DNA of 64,000 bases, taken from NCBI GenBank assembly GCA_029204225.1, contig CM055112.1, positions 27,797,063-27,861,062 on the forward strand, given 5' to 3'. The notes beneath the pieces are model-generated. The model made no database searches, was not told where the DNA came from, and saw only the letters and a program-made list of their open reading frames with translations. The position numbers were made by a program, and so were the translations under genes. How positions within the stretch are numbered: the first letter of the stretch is position 1; each line of letters starts with the position of its first letter. Below are positions 1 through 9,138 of the stretch, one piece after another. The stretch comes from Diphasiastrum complanatum. Its lineage: Eukaryota > Streptophyta > Lycopodiopsida > Lycopodiales > Lycopodiaceae.

Positions 1-232
1 TGCTTGGAGGGAAGTCACCCACGTCGGGACCCCCGATCTGGCATGGCGCCAGGTTGGATCTCAATGTTGGTTTTCGGAACTTCAAGTTGGTTAAGTCTGA
101 TCGTTGTTGGCGAGTTGGCTGCTTGTATGTCAAGTGGGTTTGGATGGCAAGAGTTGAAGGCTGGGAAGCTAAGTCGTGGTTCCCGGCTCCCTTTGGGATG
201 CCTGCGCTACAGATGGCTAGTTGTGCTGGATT
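1..232 (+). repeat. Complex repeat R1, one of several copies
   Basis: This stretch recurs, inverted and about 90% identical by eye, at roughly 5255-5480, and as weaker fragments at 5480-5640 (inverted) and 6550-6760 (direct). Shared landmarks are the block around TGGCGCCAGGTTGG, a segment about a quarter of the way in containing AAGTTGGTTAAGTCTGATCG, and the end around AGTCGTGGTTCCCGGCTCCC. No coding capacity is conserved. It probably belongs to an LTR or leader of an unclassified LTR element, since TGGCGCC is also a primer-binding-site motif. Confidence 0.6.
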
Positions 233-246
233 TTGGTGTGGAATAC

Positions 247-985
247 TCATCTCGTTTGCACGCATGAGTTGTCGGTGTGATATGGTTGAGAACTAGCAGA
301 TGGGAGTATTGTATCGTGATTATATGAGTGATCGTAGGAGTTTTCTACAAGATGTGTTTGCGAAGATTCTCGAGAGTGTCTACGTTTTTGTGCTCCTACA
401 TATACATCAGGTTGTTTCCTTGGAGGTGGTCCTAAGAGTGCCAGCTGTGGTTGAGGTTCATGTCTAGATTGTCTGGGCAACTCTAGTATATGGACTTGGT
501 TGTTTCATGGTGGATAATGCTGGTGTTGGTTTTGTGAAACAAACTGCTGTTGAGGAGATTGATAATGTCCCCCTGACTGGTTGTGTGGCTGGTTCCTCGG
601 GTTATAATAGCAATAGAGTGAGGTATGACCCATAAAGTCGCAAATGTCACATTTGATCAATGAAGTATCTGGGACCGGTTGGTATAATGGGCACTCATTG
701 CCAGTGTGTGCACCTTGACAGTGAGGGCACCATGTATTCTCTCGTCTATGGTGGATTTGGCCAGTGGGTAACTGACATGGCATCGAACTCTGGATAGACT
801 TAAGAGTGTTTTGAAACTCTTTTGTGAGCTTTTCCATCTGTTGTTGGTGTTTCTAGTTAAGCAACTCCATTTGTGTTTTCCATAACTAGTCTCGTGTTTC
901 CTCATTTGGTCGAGCTTCTTGGACAACACGATGTGCTATCCGTTCACGTGGCTCATCGACATCTGATCCCTCGTCTTCTTCTTGA
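247..985 (-). pseudogene. Gypsy-type Gag relic with two zinc knuckles
   Basis: Read on the minus strand, this encodes the C-terminal part of a retrotransposon nucleocapsid. It has an acidic/basic stretch, a Q-rich segment (QQQMEKLTKEFQNTL), then two knuckles: CPHCQGAHTGNEC (C-x2-C-x3-H-x4-C) and CDICDFMGHTSLYC (C-x2-C-x4-H-x4-C). A Q/P/H-rich tail follows and runs past an in-frame TGA near 505 that a single C-to-T change from CGA would explain. A second stop lies near 855. The paired knuckles and Pro/Gln-rich tail fit Gypsy rather than Copia Gag. It abuts the Copia fragment to its right. Dead copy; the exact family is not resolved. Confidence 0.6.
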
Positions 986-2826
986 ATGGCATCGGACCGC
1001 TTCTCCCCAAAATGAAATAGGAAGGGATGCATCTAGTCTCATAGCTTTAGCACACTCACATAGTGTCCTATTCTTTCTCTCAGCTACTCCATTTTGTTGT
1101 GGAGTATATGTGCAAGTAAATTCTCTCCTAATGCCATTAGTTTCACAAAACTCTTTCATTCTATTGGAGATGTACTCCCTTCCATTATCACTTCTTAATA
1201 CTTTCAAGCTAATATTAAGTTGTTTTTCCACAAGAGTTTTGAACTTTACAAAGGACTCAAAAACTTCACTTTTCTTAGACAAGAGATAAACCCAAGAGTA
1301 TCTTGATCTATCATCAATAAAAGTGACATACATAAGAGCTCCACCATTTGATTCATGTGAAAATGAATGAATATCCGAGTGTATAAGGTCAAGAGGAGAG
1401 TTAGATCTTGTCAAAGATCTCTTGAAAGGTAGCTTATGAGATTTGGAGAGTCCACAAGCCTCACAAAGCTTGCCACACTTCGATATGGCTTTGTGAAGTC
1501 CACTTGCTAGCTCCTTTGTCACCATGGTCTCCATAGCTTTGTAGTTAGGATGGCCTAACCTTTTGTGCCATAATTCCACTTGAGTGAGCTCCTCTCTTGC
1601 CATGTTCACACTTCCAACCATCACATTAGCATCCAATTTGAATAACCTCCCTTGCTTGAAACCACTAGCAAGGCATTTTTCATCTTTCAAGATAGAACAT
1701 GCTCCATGCTTGAAATGTACATCTAATCCACTATCCATAAGTTGTCCTACACTCAACAAGTTCTTTGTAATTGAAGGTACATAAAGAACATTGTCTAGAT
1801 CTACTTTTTTAGATGATCCTAGACATAAAGGAATGGATCCAACACCTACAATCTCACATTCTTGATCACTTGCAGTGAAGAGAAATATCTTAGAACTATT
1901 GTAAGAAAGTAGATTAGAAAAGTAGTCTTTTTGGTGAGTCATGTGAGAGTTTGCCCCACTATCAATCCACCAAGTGTCTTGATTAGATGTTTGTGGTGAG
2001 GATACCATCAATAGATTGCCTTCTTCCTCCTCCTCTTCAAACACAAGATTGCCTTGAGTGTCATTCTCTTGGGCATTCTTCTTCTTGTAGCACTCGGATG
2101 CAAAATGCACTTTAGCTTCTTCTTGTCCTTCTTGCTCTTGCCTTTGGAACTTGATGCTCCATCTTTGCTCTTTATCTCCATGTCTTGAGTCTTCTTGGAT
2201 GGAAACTTTTTTTTCTTGCCTTTCAAGGAAAAGTTAGCTTTTTCATCACCATCATTCAAAGATAAGGAACTCATCCTACTTTTGATATGAAGCATTCTAC
2301 TCTCCTCACTTACAAGCACACTTTGAAGTTTTTCAATACTAGGAAGTGAATCTTGAATAGCAAAGGTTTGAACAAGATTGGAATAATCATCTCCTAATCC
2401 ATTAAAAATGATTTGAACTAATTCATCATCTTTGATTTTATCATCTATAGAAGACAACTCCTTATTTAAAGATTTGAGATTCTAAAGACATAGTTTTGGG
2501 CACTTTCACTACTTCCTTTCATGCTTTGAAGGATTTGATTCCTAAGCATGAGTATCCTTGAAATATTTTTGGATCCATAAATGGATTTTAATGAATCCCA
2601 TGCCTCTTTGGATGTGGTACAAGATAAGATTTCCTTCAAAAGTTATACAAAACATATATATTCGAGCACTTGCCGGCCTCCCGGATGACCGTAGTAGCGC
2701 CATTCATCTTTATGCAATGTAATGCAACTCTACATCTCTTTTTGTACTTTACCAATTCAACTCCTCCTTGAGGTTCTACTTCCACCTCAAGTACTATGTC
2801 ATAAAGATCATGAAGTACAAGCAAAG
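985..2826 (-). pseudogene. Copia gag-protease-integrase fragment without LTRs
   Basis: Minus-strand Copia polyprotein fragment. It begins inside Gag (LHDLYDIVLEVE, KYKKRCRVALHCIKMN) and continues with the usual LVQIIFNGLGDDYSNLVQ block. The knuckle region is damaged. Then come the protease (WWIDSGANSHMTHQ), GAG-pre-integrase (LWHKRLGHPNYKAME) and integrase core (DLIHSDIHSF, FIDDRSRYSW, RSDNGREY, TPQQNGVAERKNRTL). It stops abruptly at LPISFWGEAV, after which Gypsy gag sequence begins. There is no RT or RNase H. A frameshift near 2100 and a filler around 2640-2690 show it is dead. Both ends lie inside coding sequence with no LTR or PBS of its own, so it is a fragment captured in, or fused to, Gypsy sequence. 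Confidence 0.75.
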
Positions 2827-2937
2827 AAAACTAACATTAAACACCCAAAAATTTATCTAAAACTACTCCAAAAAGCAAGAAATAGCTAAAATGCAGCTAT
2901 ACTAGTTAGTGGCAACCTATCCCCAGCAATGACGCCA
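2827..2937 (-). mobile_element. Gypsy leader and primer-binding site (minus copy)
   Basis: On the minus strand the LTR ends ...CCCTACA, then G, then the PBS-like TGGCGTCATTGCTGGGGATA. The next roughly 95 bp match the leader of the plus-strand Gypsy at 50559-50680 (landmarks: ACTAACTAGT.TAGCTG, TTTTAGCTATTT). TGGCG(T/C)C..TTGCCGGGGA primer sites are typical of Gypsy elements primed by a tRNA-Asp-like tRNA. The match ends at the Copia fragment near 2826. Confidence 0.7.
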
Positions 2938-2938
2938 C

Positions 2939-3747
2939 TGTAGGGTCGAAGATCTTGCATAGTATAGCCCTCCCACTTGTCAACAAGGGTTAGATCATTG
3001 GATAGGTGCCTAACTATAAAAAGATGCTACTTTTAGTTAGTTCTCTACTTTTTCTCTAACTCTACCACCACTATCACTACACACCCCTAACTCTACTCCA
3101 CTAAACTAACCTTCATCTTGATTTTGGGTGAAAGAGAAGAGAAGAATGAAAGATGTTGAGAGGAGAAGAGAGAGAGTGAGAGTGAGGGTGGAGGTTAGCT
3201 CAAATGCTCATTTTACTTGCTAAAGGAGAAACATCAGCTATGGAAACCAAGAAAGCATAAACTTGAAAGCAAATGGAAAGCAATAATAGTAATAACAAAC
3301 ATTGAATAGCAAATGAGGATGCTTCTCTTCCAAAAAGAGTAGAGTTTCTTCCTTCTCATTATGCATGGAAAATAGAGTACATGAGGTGTCTTTTTATAAA
3401 TGGGAAAGGCCCTTGCCCCAAAATACTATTGGCTAATATGTACACTAATTCTATTCATTCATCTTGGACCCAACTTGATCCAAAGGTCTCAAAAAAGTAC
3501 ATTGGATTTCACATGATTCATGTGAGTCTCCATTTGGACCCATCTCTAAAATAATAGACTTCTAAGTTTAAAATGACTTTGGGCCTCAAGTTTTAAATAC
3601 AAAAGGACCCAAGTCTATTATTCTATTTACAACTCAATTTGCGTGCTCATTGGGCTATGGACTTATACGCGCAGGATGCCATGCCCTCGCAACACACTTT
3701 ATTAGCCGATATTATTAATTTACAATATGTTGGGAATACCCCCAACA
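2939..3747 (-). mobile_element. Gypsy LTR, 809 bp, minus orientation
   Basis: Bounded by TGTTGGGGGTATTCCCAACA at the upper edge and ...CCCTACA at the lower edge (TG..CA when read on minus). It belongs to the same family as the LTRs at 49746-50557 and 63326-64000, sharing the palindromic start, the GCGTATAAG.CCATGGCCCA region, a short CT-rich tract and the AAGATCTTCGACCCTA end. It lies immediately upstream of a matching PBS, so it is the 5' LTR of a minus-strand copy. It has diverged from the other two by scattered substitutions. Confidence 0.85.
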
Positions 3748-5122
3748 ATGGTAGACCAACCTTCCGGTTTTCAAGATTGTTAGTCACGCCTCGATTTAAT
3801 TCCATGTTAAGACTAATTTGTAACTAATGACCTTGAGAGAACCTAGACATTCTCATTGAGACATATGGAGTAGTGCATGTACATGTGACTGATATATGCA
3901 TGAGGACTGCATGTGAACTATGATGTATTTATAGTTGGACTGCATGGGAATTGCATGAATTCATGCACAAGACTATACCCTCTATAGGGTATAAACTCGC
4001 CCATTGACATTATGGTTCAAGTTACCAGCTGCTCTTTTCTCCTCTTGTATTCACATGACATGGCTCGGGGGCTAGATCCTGAATTGATCTAGGTTTGCTT
4101 GGGTGGTTTTGCTCCTACATATATCTTGTTGTGGTTTCTTATCCTCATCTTAGGGATCTTCCTAATGGTCATTATAGGGTGGTTAGAGTCCTCTTTAGAT
4201 ACTGGCAACAAGAAGTATTAAGACCAAAATCCTAGTAGATGGAAAAGAAGATGTTGGAAAAGCTTTTAACCAAAAAGCTAGTTTTGAATTCGGTTAATTG
4301 GTCACAGAAGTTGAGGAGACCATCACACACTCCTATCTGTTGGCGTGGTTATTGGAGACAATTTATAAAGAAAGGGAAAATTCAAAGTTATCTAACCGAA
4401 CTCACACGAGTGGATTAGTGAACTTTGAATAAGATGTCAACATGTTATTGTTGCATAGAGGAAGATATTTGTTGTTGGGTATCTTACCATGGCTATTAGC
4501 TCTAAATTTACATTTGGTTGAGTTGTTAGTTATGACTTCAACATCCTTTGCGTATTGATAATGATTTGGAGACAAAGTGAGTAATTCAACTTGTCGTGGT
4601 GGGATTGTGAAAGTTAAGTTTTGAACAAGGGACAAGATCATTTAAGCAAACGGTAAGGGATCGCTTGTGTTAGAATAAGCTATTATAGCCTCTTGACTCT
4701 CATCCACCTAAGGCTGAGTCAATAGGTACATCATTTTGGTTCAAAGACCTCAAGGCCAAGTGAGAAGTACATTGCGAAGTATCCATCCACTTGATTACTT
4801 CAAAAAGCAAAATAAAAGTGGAAACAAAAAAGTGAGAGCAGGCTTAAACAAAAGCGGGATGTGGTTGTGACTTAGGATGAGCTCCAACGAGGTTTTAGCT
4901 CCCCTTGCTAGAAAGTTGTCTTGGGGCTAGTAATGGCATGCCAATGGCCTTGGAGACCTGAGTCAATTACGCACCTATCCTGGACCATCTTAAACTCATC
5001 ATTAAATTGGGATTTTTTTCAAAAAGACTTTGATTTGCCTCTTGGGTTTCATTATTTAGTAACATACTAGTTGTGAGGCCAATTCGAATATTTTATCTTG
5101 GCGTTGGACTAAGAGTTAACTC
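3748..5122. other. Unassigned, probably old Gypsy debris
   Basis: No convincing gene. Around 4100-4160 the minus strand resembles the Gag tail region at 390-450 (both carry GCTCCTACATAT). A minus-strand open stretch at 4402-4641 has no recognisable domain. The rest is anonymous. Confidence 0.35.
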
Positions 5123-5239
5123 TTGGGACTCGAATGGTATGTTGTCGGGACCATTCAATCCAGAAATTTATTGTCTTTATATATGTGTGTGTGTATTGTA
5201 GCTTGTGGTATTGAGTGTACTTTGGATGGAAGTAACTAT

Positions 5240-5640
5240 GTTAATCTCTTGGAATGGGCTTTGTGTAGCGCAGGTACCCCAAAGGTAGCTGGGAACCACG
5301 ACTCAGCTTCCCAGCCTTCAACTCTTGCCGTCCAAACCGACTTGACATACACGCAGCCAACTCGCCAACAACGATCAAACTTAACCAACTTGAAGTTCTG
5401 AAACCAACATTGAGATCCAACCTGGCGCCATGCCAGATCGGGGGTCTCGATGTGGGTGACTTCCCTCCAAGCAAGCCGCCTGACATACATCAAACTTAAC
5501 CAACTCGAAGCTTCGTTACAAACGAGTAACATCCATTCCAAGCAAGCGGTCTGACTTACATCAGACTTAACCAACTGAAAGCTTCGTCACGAGCGCTGGA
5601 AGCCAACCTGGCGCCACGCCAGACTGGACAGCCATAAACA
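5240..5640 (-). repeat. Inverted copy of repeat R1 plus a partial second unit
   Basis: 5255-5480 is the inverted counterpart of 1-232. 5480-5640 repeats parts of it again: a second and third occurrence of AAGCAAGC.G.C.TGAC and a second GCCAACCTGGCGCCA. Together with 1-232 it makes a pair of roughly 225-bp inverted repeats about 5.0 kb apart around the minus-strand Gypsy LTR. Confidence 0.6.
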
Positions 5641-6356
5641 GATAACTTCCACCCAAGCAAGCCATCCAACTCAGTTGACAAGTTAGAGCCCGTTCCCCAA
5701 GAGCTTAACCCATTCACGTTCATGCAAGGAACACTCAGAACCACAAGCCGCGACAGATATGAAGACAACCAGTTCATGGACCGAATGGTCCCGACAGCAT
5801 ACCGCTGGCGCCATGGACCGAATGGCCCCGACGGCATACCGTTGGCGTCCCGGGATATGACCCTCAGCTATGTGCCAGATCAAAAAGTTTGAAGCGGCCT
5901 TACAACTGGCGCTTTTACCGAACACTGAAACCCATAAGGTAATCAAAGTCAGTTTGAGAAAAATCCCACTTTATTAATAAATCTGAGAAGGTTACATTTC
6001 AAGTGTGTGACCGACCCTAGTCTCTGGGGCGCTGACATGCCAAGGCGGGCGCCAGGACAACATTCTAGCAAGGGAGGCTGAGACTGGGTTGAAGCTCGCC
6101 CTCAACCCGCACTCCCCTATAGTATTGGTGGGATTCGCCACCTCCCCTCATACCAAGTACTCTACCCAGGCTGGTAAAGCATGTTTTCTCTCTCTAGAAA
6201 GTGATTTTCTCTCTCTAGAAAGTAATTTTCTCTCTCTAAAATTTATTGATCCCCAGGGTTCCTTTAATCATGCCTAGATCGTGTGAGGTGATTGCACATC
6301 GATCCGAGCTCTCTGGACTTCGCTAGAACCGATCAAAGATTTTTAATCATAGGAAC
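5641..6356 (+). mobile_element. Candidate LTR end with 21-bp tandem repeat
   Basis: GC-richer than its surroundings. Two copies of ATGGACCGAATGG.CCCGAC lie at about 5776 and 5812. At 6184-6246 a 21-bp unit (TTTTCTCTCTCTAGAAAGT plus 2) occurs three times. The segment runs to TTTTTAATCATA and is followed at once by TTGGCGCCGGCTGGATTCTG, which looks like an LTR end followed by a TGGCGCC-type PBS. The left end of the LTR was not found, so the call is tentative. Confidence 0.35.
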
Positions 6357-6760
6357 TTGGCGCCGGCTGGATTCTGGTCACAGTGGCGCCGGGAGCGGCG
6401 CTGGGAGTAGCGGTGGCACTACTGGCGCCGGGGGCAATGCTGGCGCCAGTGGTGCCGGAAGTAAAGCTTGTAAAGGTAGCTTTACAACACTCTGGGCTGA
6501 GTTGGATGGATTATGCATGAATGAAAGCTACTTGTTTATGGCTGTCTAGTTTAGTGTGGCGCCAGGTTGGCTCCCGACACTCATGACGAAGCTTCGAGGT
6601 GATTAAGTCTCCCGAGATGGTCATCTTGGAAGTTGATGTATGTTAGCATGTTGGTTGCTTGTATGTTGGGCTTGTTGGAAGGGTAATTGTGAAAGTTGCT
6701 AAGTCGTGGTTCACAGCTCCCTTTTCACAGCTCCCTTTGAGACGCATGCGCCAGAGTTCC
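6357..6760 (+). other. GGCGCC-rich leader and R1 fragment
   Basis: Between 6357 and 6447 GGCGCC occurs four times, plus one GGCGCT, in a GC-rich block inside otherwise AT-rich DNA. A fifth GGCGCC at about 6558 starts a degenerate R1 copy that runs to about 6760 (AGTCGTGGTTCACAGCTCCC). An open frame across 6292-6549 encodes only a Gly/Ala/Ser-rich stretch and is probably not a gene. It is most likely the untranslated leader of the element whose LTR would end at 6356. Confidence 0.35.
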
Positions 6761-6867
6761 ATTGCAAGAATGGGTGCTGCACATCACTTGTAGGCCATGG
6801 AAGTTCTCTAGATTCAAAGATTCAAAGTGCCCCAAGATGAATCCTTAAACCCCATGCGACCAGCGTT

Positions 6868-6929
6868 TATATAAATAGGTCAGAATACTCACTCCATGCC
6901 AAGGGATATGTGAAATCTTTTTAGGGTTT
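6868..6929 (+). promoter_or_regulatory. TATA box and telo-box, candidate snoRNA-locus promoter
   Basis: TATATAAATA at 6868-6877 is followed 45-50 bp downstream by TTAGGGTTT (6921-6929), the reverse of the plant telo-box AAACCCTAA. A GC-rich then pyrimidine-rich leader follows. In plants, telo-boxes near the start site are characteristic of ribosomal-protein, translation-factor and snoRNA genes. No TGGGCY site II element was spotted nearby. The link to the snoRNA candidate 550 bp downstream is inference. Confidence 0.45.
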
Positions 6930-7482
6930 TAGCGGCGGCCGCTCGATCCTGGTTTTCAATCAGAGATTTCCATCGCCTTCCTCGCTTTCGATTCTGTTTT
7001 TCAGCTAGTTTTTCTTCTGCTTGATTGTTTTTTCTCTTACTGTGCTTGTTCTTCGCCTTTCCTTTGTTCATGCATGCGTTTCTTGTGTGTTTGGCAGAAG
7101 TTTTGTTAGAATTTGCGCTTGTCGTTTCTGTAACACTGCCTTGTAAAGCCGTATTCAAGCTTCCTCTCTTGAACTGTGGTATATTTGCATAGAAAATCAA
7201 AGTTTGCAGTATTCATCATCTTGCTGTCAACATAGATTGTGTTTCCTATGTTTAGCAGGAATGTTTCAATTATGAATGACATATTTAGTACATGTGTTTC
7301 GTTCCTCGTTCATAAACAAGATAGGCTTCTACACGTTAAGCACTATGTCCTGATTGCATACGTAGTATTATGAAAGCCTATGCGATTCCAGATGTCCCAG
7401 ATCTCCGTTAATTTAGTTTCCTTTTAAAGGAGCTTACTCTTTAGCTGTCTTATTTTCTGCTTACGGTTATTGTGGGTTGGCT
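6930..7482 (+). other. Probable non-coding transcribed leader
   Basis: Begins CG-rich (GCGGCGGCCGC), becomes C/T-rich like a plant 5' UTR, then T-rich like an intron. No protein frame with a sensible start is present. A weak second C/D-like unit may lie at 7268-7354 (ATGAATGA..CTGA with CAA/TTG flanks), but no guide target was recognised. Confidence 0.3.
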
Positions 7483-7574
7483 GCAAGAATGATGAAATGC
7501 ACTGGGCACTGATGCAAGCTATTGCTTGTTTCAATGAATGAAGTGCTGGACGCAGAAAATCCTGTCTGACTTGC
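7483..7574 (+). ncRNA. C/D-box snoRNA candidate, 25S rRNA methylation guide
   Basis: The sequence shows a 5-bp terminal stem (GCAAG at 7483 pairing with CTTGC ending at 7574), a C box ATGATGA (7489-7495), a D' box CTGA (7509-7512), a C'-like ATGAATGA (7535) and a D box CTGA (7566-7569). Total length is 92 nt, normal for plants. Immediately before D' is GCACTGGGCA, complementary to UGCCCAGUGC, which I recall from the conserved large-subunit rRNA segment preceding CUCUGAAUGUC. The D+5 rule would place 2'-O-methylation on a cytidine there. I believe this is the site served by human SNORD88 and yeast snR76, from memory. The guide before the D box has no target I recognise. A decayed copy lies 170 bp downstream. 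Confidence 0.65.
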
Positions 7575-7651
7575 CTGTTTTCTAAAACTTGTGGTTTCTT
7601 CACTAGCTTCTTACAATGATTATCTAATCAGAGTAACATATATTCTGGATT

Positions 7652-7729
7652 GCAAGGATGACAACATGCATTGGGCACTAAATTTGTTCGTGAAGATGGT
7701 CTACATACGCAAAATCTTGTCTAACTTAT
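7652..7729 (+). pseudogene. Decayed copy of the C/D-box snoRNA
   Basis: Aligns with 7483-7574. GCAAG is kept, the C box has become GATGACA, the guide is GCATTGGGCA (one change), D' is CTAA and D is CTAA, followed by CTTAT. Loss of both CTGA boxes and of the closing stem suggests it is no longer functional. The tandem arrangement fits local duplication, the usual way plant snoRNA clusters expand. Confidence 0.5.
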
Positions 7730-7890
7730 TTGCTGTTCAGGATTTGGTTTACCTATGGTTTTTGTAATTGAGATTTTATACAGTTTAGCTCTCTCATCAT
7801 CATTAAATGGACTAATCTTGGATTGGAGAGTTGTGAGTTTACAATTTTGGTTATTTTCTTTTATATTTTCTCTTTATTGGGTTGAATGCA

Positions 7891-8307
7891 TTTCATGCCT
7901 CTTTCAAATCTATAGCAGTGTCTTGCTTGTTATTGTTATTAACTTTGTTCTGGTTTGTCTATAGTTTGTGCGTTCCTGGGATCAGTTTTACTCCACTATG
8001 AATTTGTTAATAATCATCGGGGTATTGTGATTTCATGCCTCTTTCAAATCTATAGCAGTGTCTTGCTTGTTATTGTTCTTAACTTTGTTCTGGTTTGTCT
8101 ATAGTTTGTGCGTTCCTGGGATCAGTTTTACTCCACTATGAATTTGTTATAATCATCGGGGTATTGTGATTTCATGCCTCTTTCAAATCTATAGCAGTGT
8201 CTTGCTTGTTATTGTTCCTAACTTTGTTCTGGTTTGTCTATAGTTTGTGCGTTCCTGGGATCAGTTTTACTCCACTATGAATTTGTTATAATCATCGGGG
8301 TATTGTG
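7891..8307 (+). repeat. Three tandem copies of a 139-140 bp unit
   Basis: Units start at 7891, 8031 and 8170, each beginning TTTCATGCCTCTTTCAAATC and ending ATCATCGGGGTATTGTG. Copies differ by only a few substitutions and a 1-bp indel, so the amplification is recent. No ORF, snoRNA boxes or known motif was found in the unit. It follows the snoRNA region directly. Confidence 0.9.
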
Positions 8308-8755
8308 TTTGTATGAAGAAGAGTCTACATTTTTTCTAGTTTCTTATCCACATCAAGGTATTCATGTTAAGCATTTTTTTGAAGGTTTGAGATGCTAAAG
8401 ATTTCGGATCATTTCAGTTAGTTGGTTGGCTATAATATATATCTGTATGATGACATGAAATTCAGCTTCTCGGTCTGTCTATCTGAAGATAGATGTTTAT
8501 TATCTCTTCCTGTAATTGGCTAATGTGAAAGTTGGGGTATCCGGTGTTCTATTGAATTACAAATAATTTTTGTTATGTTTCTACTTGCAATAAACTATCA
8601 AATTTCAACAATATAAGGAGTTTGTGCAAGCTCATGCAATGATTATATCCTTTGTACCATCAAAGTCCTAGTGATACAATGAGGACAACAAAGACTATGA
8701 GCATATGCAGGCATCAAATCTCTTCGTATCCTGTCTGGATATTGTTACAACCTTA

Positions 8756-9138
8756 GAGCAACTTTTCATGTAACCCATTCACCTCCTGAAAATGACCCCA
8801 AAAGGGGGTAAACGGGTCAGTTTCATCCTTTCCATACAACCCGTTCACCATCTCCACCCATGGGCGGTGTCATTGGGTTTGAACAAATTACGAAATTAGG
8901 TGCTCAGCAAGACCGGGTTGCCCAGGTTGAGCACATAAGGGTATCATTTGTGACATCATTTCAGCTTTAGGTTATTTTTCATGATCTGTGACATTGTTTC
9001 AAGCTGCAGTTTCTCTCATGGAATCCTTGTGTACATGAATAGGTAGTTCATAATAACCTGTGGATCGTAAAAGAGGTAACGTGGGCATGGCAATTTCATT
9101 GCTTTGTGAAGAGGTGGGTTACATGGAAAGATGCTTTT
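8756..9138. mobile_element. Possible MITE-like element with imperfect terminal inverted repeats
   Basis: GCAACTTTTCATGTAACCCA near 8758 is matched, inverted, by GCATCTTTCCATGTAACCCA ending at about 9134 (17 of 20 positions). TTA flanks can be drawn on both sides, as for Harbinger-type insertions, but the outermost bases are ambiguous. There is no coding capacity and length is about 380 bp. Confidence 0.35.

Noticed and set aside
6889..7200. 103-codon Lys/Arg-rich minus-strand frame
   Set aside because: It is the reverse reading of a pyrimidine-rich leader. Composition explains the Lys/Arg content, and the plus strand carries the promoter signals.
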